From Mycobacterium sherrisii (lineage in GTDB: Bacteria; Actinomycetota; Actinomycetes; Mycobacteriales; Mycobacteriaceae), in contig NZ_LQPT01000099.1 of the NCBI RefSeq assembly GCF_002102355.1, positions 116,848 through 180,847 on the forward strand: a DNA stretch of 64,000 nucleotides, in the 5' to 3' direction. Positions 63,795-64,000 of the stretch are shown here, piece after piece. The notes beneath the pieces are model-generated. The model searched no databases. It was not told the DNA's origin and saw only the letters and a program-made list of their open reading frames with translations. Made by a program: the position numbers and the translations under genes. Position 1 is the first letter of the stretch; every line of letters starts with the position of its first letter.

Positions 63795-64000
63795 TGTTGC
63801 GGGTCATGAGGTTGTAGACGCCGACACGGGTTGAGGTGTTCGGGGGACGGGTTCTTCGGCGGCAGGATGAGAAATCGCCAAACCCCTCGTCCTGACTACC
63901 GAAGGAACCCGTCCGTGACCCACGGTAATGCCCCGTTGTCCGTTGAAGGCCGTCGTCGACTCGTGGCCCGTTGCGCTGATCGTCCGATCGCTCACGTGGC
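63795..64000 (+). mobile_element. IS481-family insertion sequence, 5' end only
   Basis: The element starts around 63795 (TGTTGCGGGTCATGAG), though the exact end is not certain. A transposase frame opens at 63915. The rest of the element lies outside the window. It sits about 245 bases upstream of ripA. Confidence 0.7.
63915..64000 (+). CDS. IS481-family transposase, N-terminal fragment
   Basis: 28 residues are visible, starting VTHGNAPLSVEGRRRLVARC and continuing PIAHV, the characteristic N-terminus of mycobacterial IS481 transposases (helix-turn-helix). The GTG start at 63915 has GAAGGAACC upstream. Catalytic DDE residues would be beyond the window. Not a truncation that can be judged from here. 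Confidence 0.75.
   Translation, partial: MTHGNAPLSVEGRRRLVARCADRPIAHV

Overview
The window is high-GC actinobacterial DNA from a slow-growing, non-tuberculous Mycobacterium that makes glycopeptidolipids (GPLs), most likely the M. avium complex or a close relative. Two things support this. A GPL core block (mps1-type NRPS, MbtH protein, MmpS/MmpL pair, DrrABC-type exporter) fills the left third. The right third follows the order of M. tuberculosis Rv1497 back to Rv1477 (lipL, meaB, mutB, mutA, Rv1491c, Rv1489, Rv1488, Rv1487, Rv1486c, hemZ, inhA, fabG1, Rv1481, Rv1480, moxR1, ripB, ripA). The species cannot be fixed from the sequence alone.

Layout. 1-12334: the 5' part of mps1 runs leftward with its mbtH gene; divergent from it are mmpS4-mmpL4a-mmpL4b, which would export and assemble the lipopeptide. 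12414-15992: an FkbM methyltransferase, then a translationally coupled drrA-drrB-drrC ABC transporter. 16001-41894: about 26 kb of variable glycan genes. These are gmd/fcl for GDP-6-deoxyhexose, four FkbM methyltransferases in or beside the region, four TylF-type or related methyltransferases, three other methyltransferases, three GT2 and four GT1 glycosyltransferases, an NAD-dependent epimerase, and a compact five-gene operon (19756-23884). That operon encodes a GT2, a CMP-acid-sugar synthetase (NeuA/KdsB family), a D-2-hydroxyacid dehydrogenase, an SDR and a DUF115/GT42-like putative glycosyltransferase. 42044-63550: conserved chromosome with methylmalonyl-CoA mutase, mycolate synthesis (fabG1-inhA), ferrochelatase and cell-wall hydrolases. 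63795-64000: the 5' end of an IS481-family insertion sequence upstream of ripA.

How it works together (inference). Mps1 with MbtH starts an acylated D-Phe peptide. Glycosyltransferases decorate it with sugars from gmd/fcl and other pathways, many methyltransferases cap the hydroxyls, and MmpL4/Drr proteins move the product to the surface. The part least explained by published GPL chemistry is the CMP-sugar operon. It implies an acidic, CMP-activated sugar or sugar-like acid on this strain's surface glycolipid, although no NeuB/KdsA-type synthase lies in the window.
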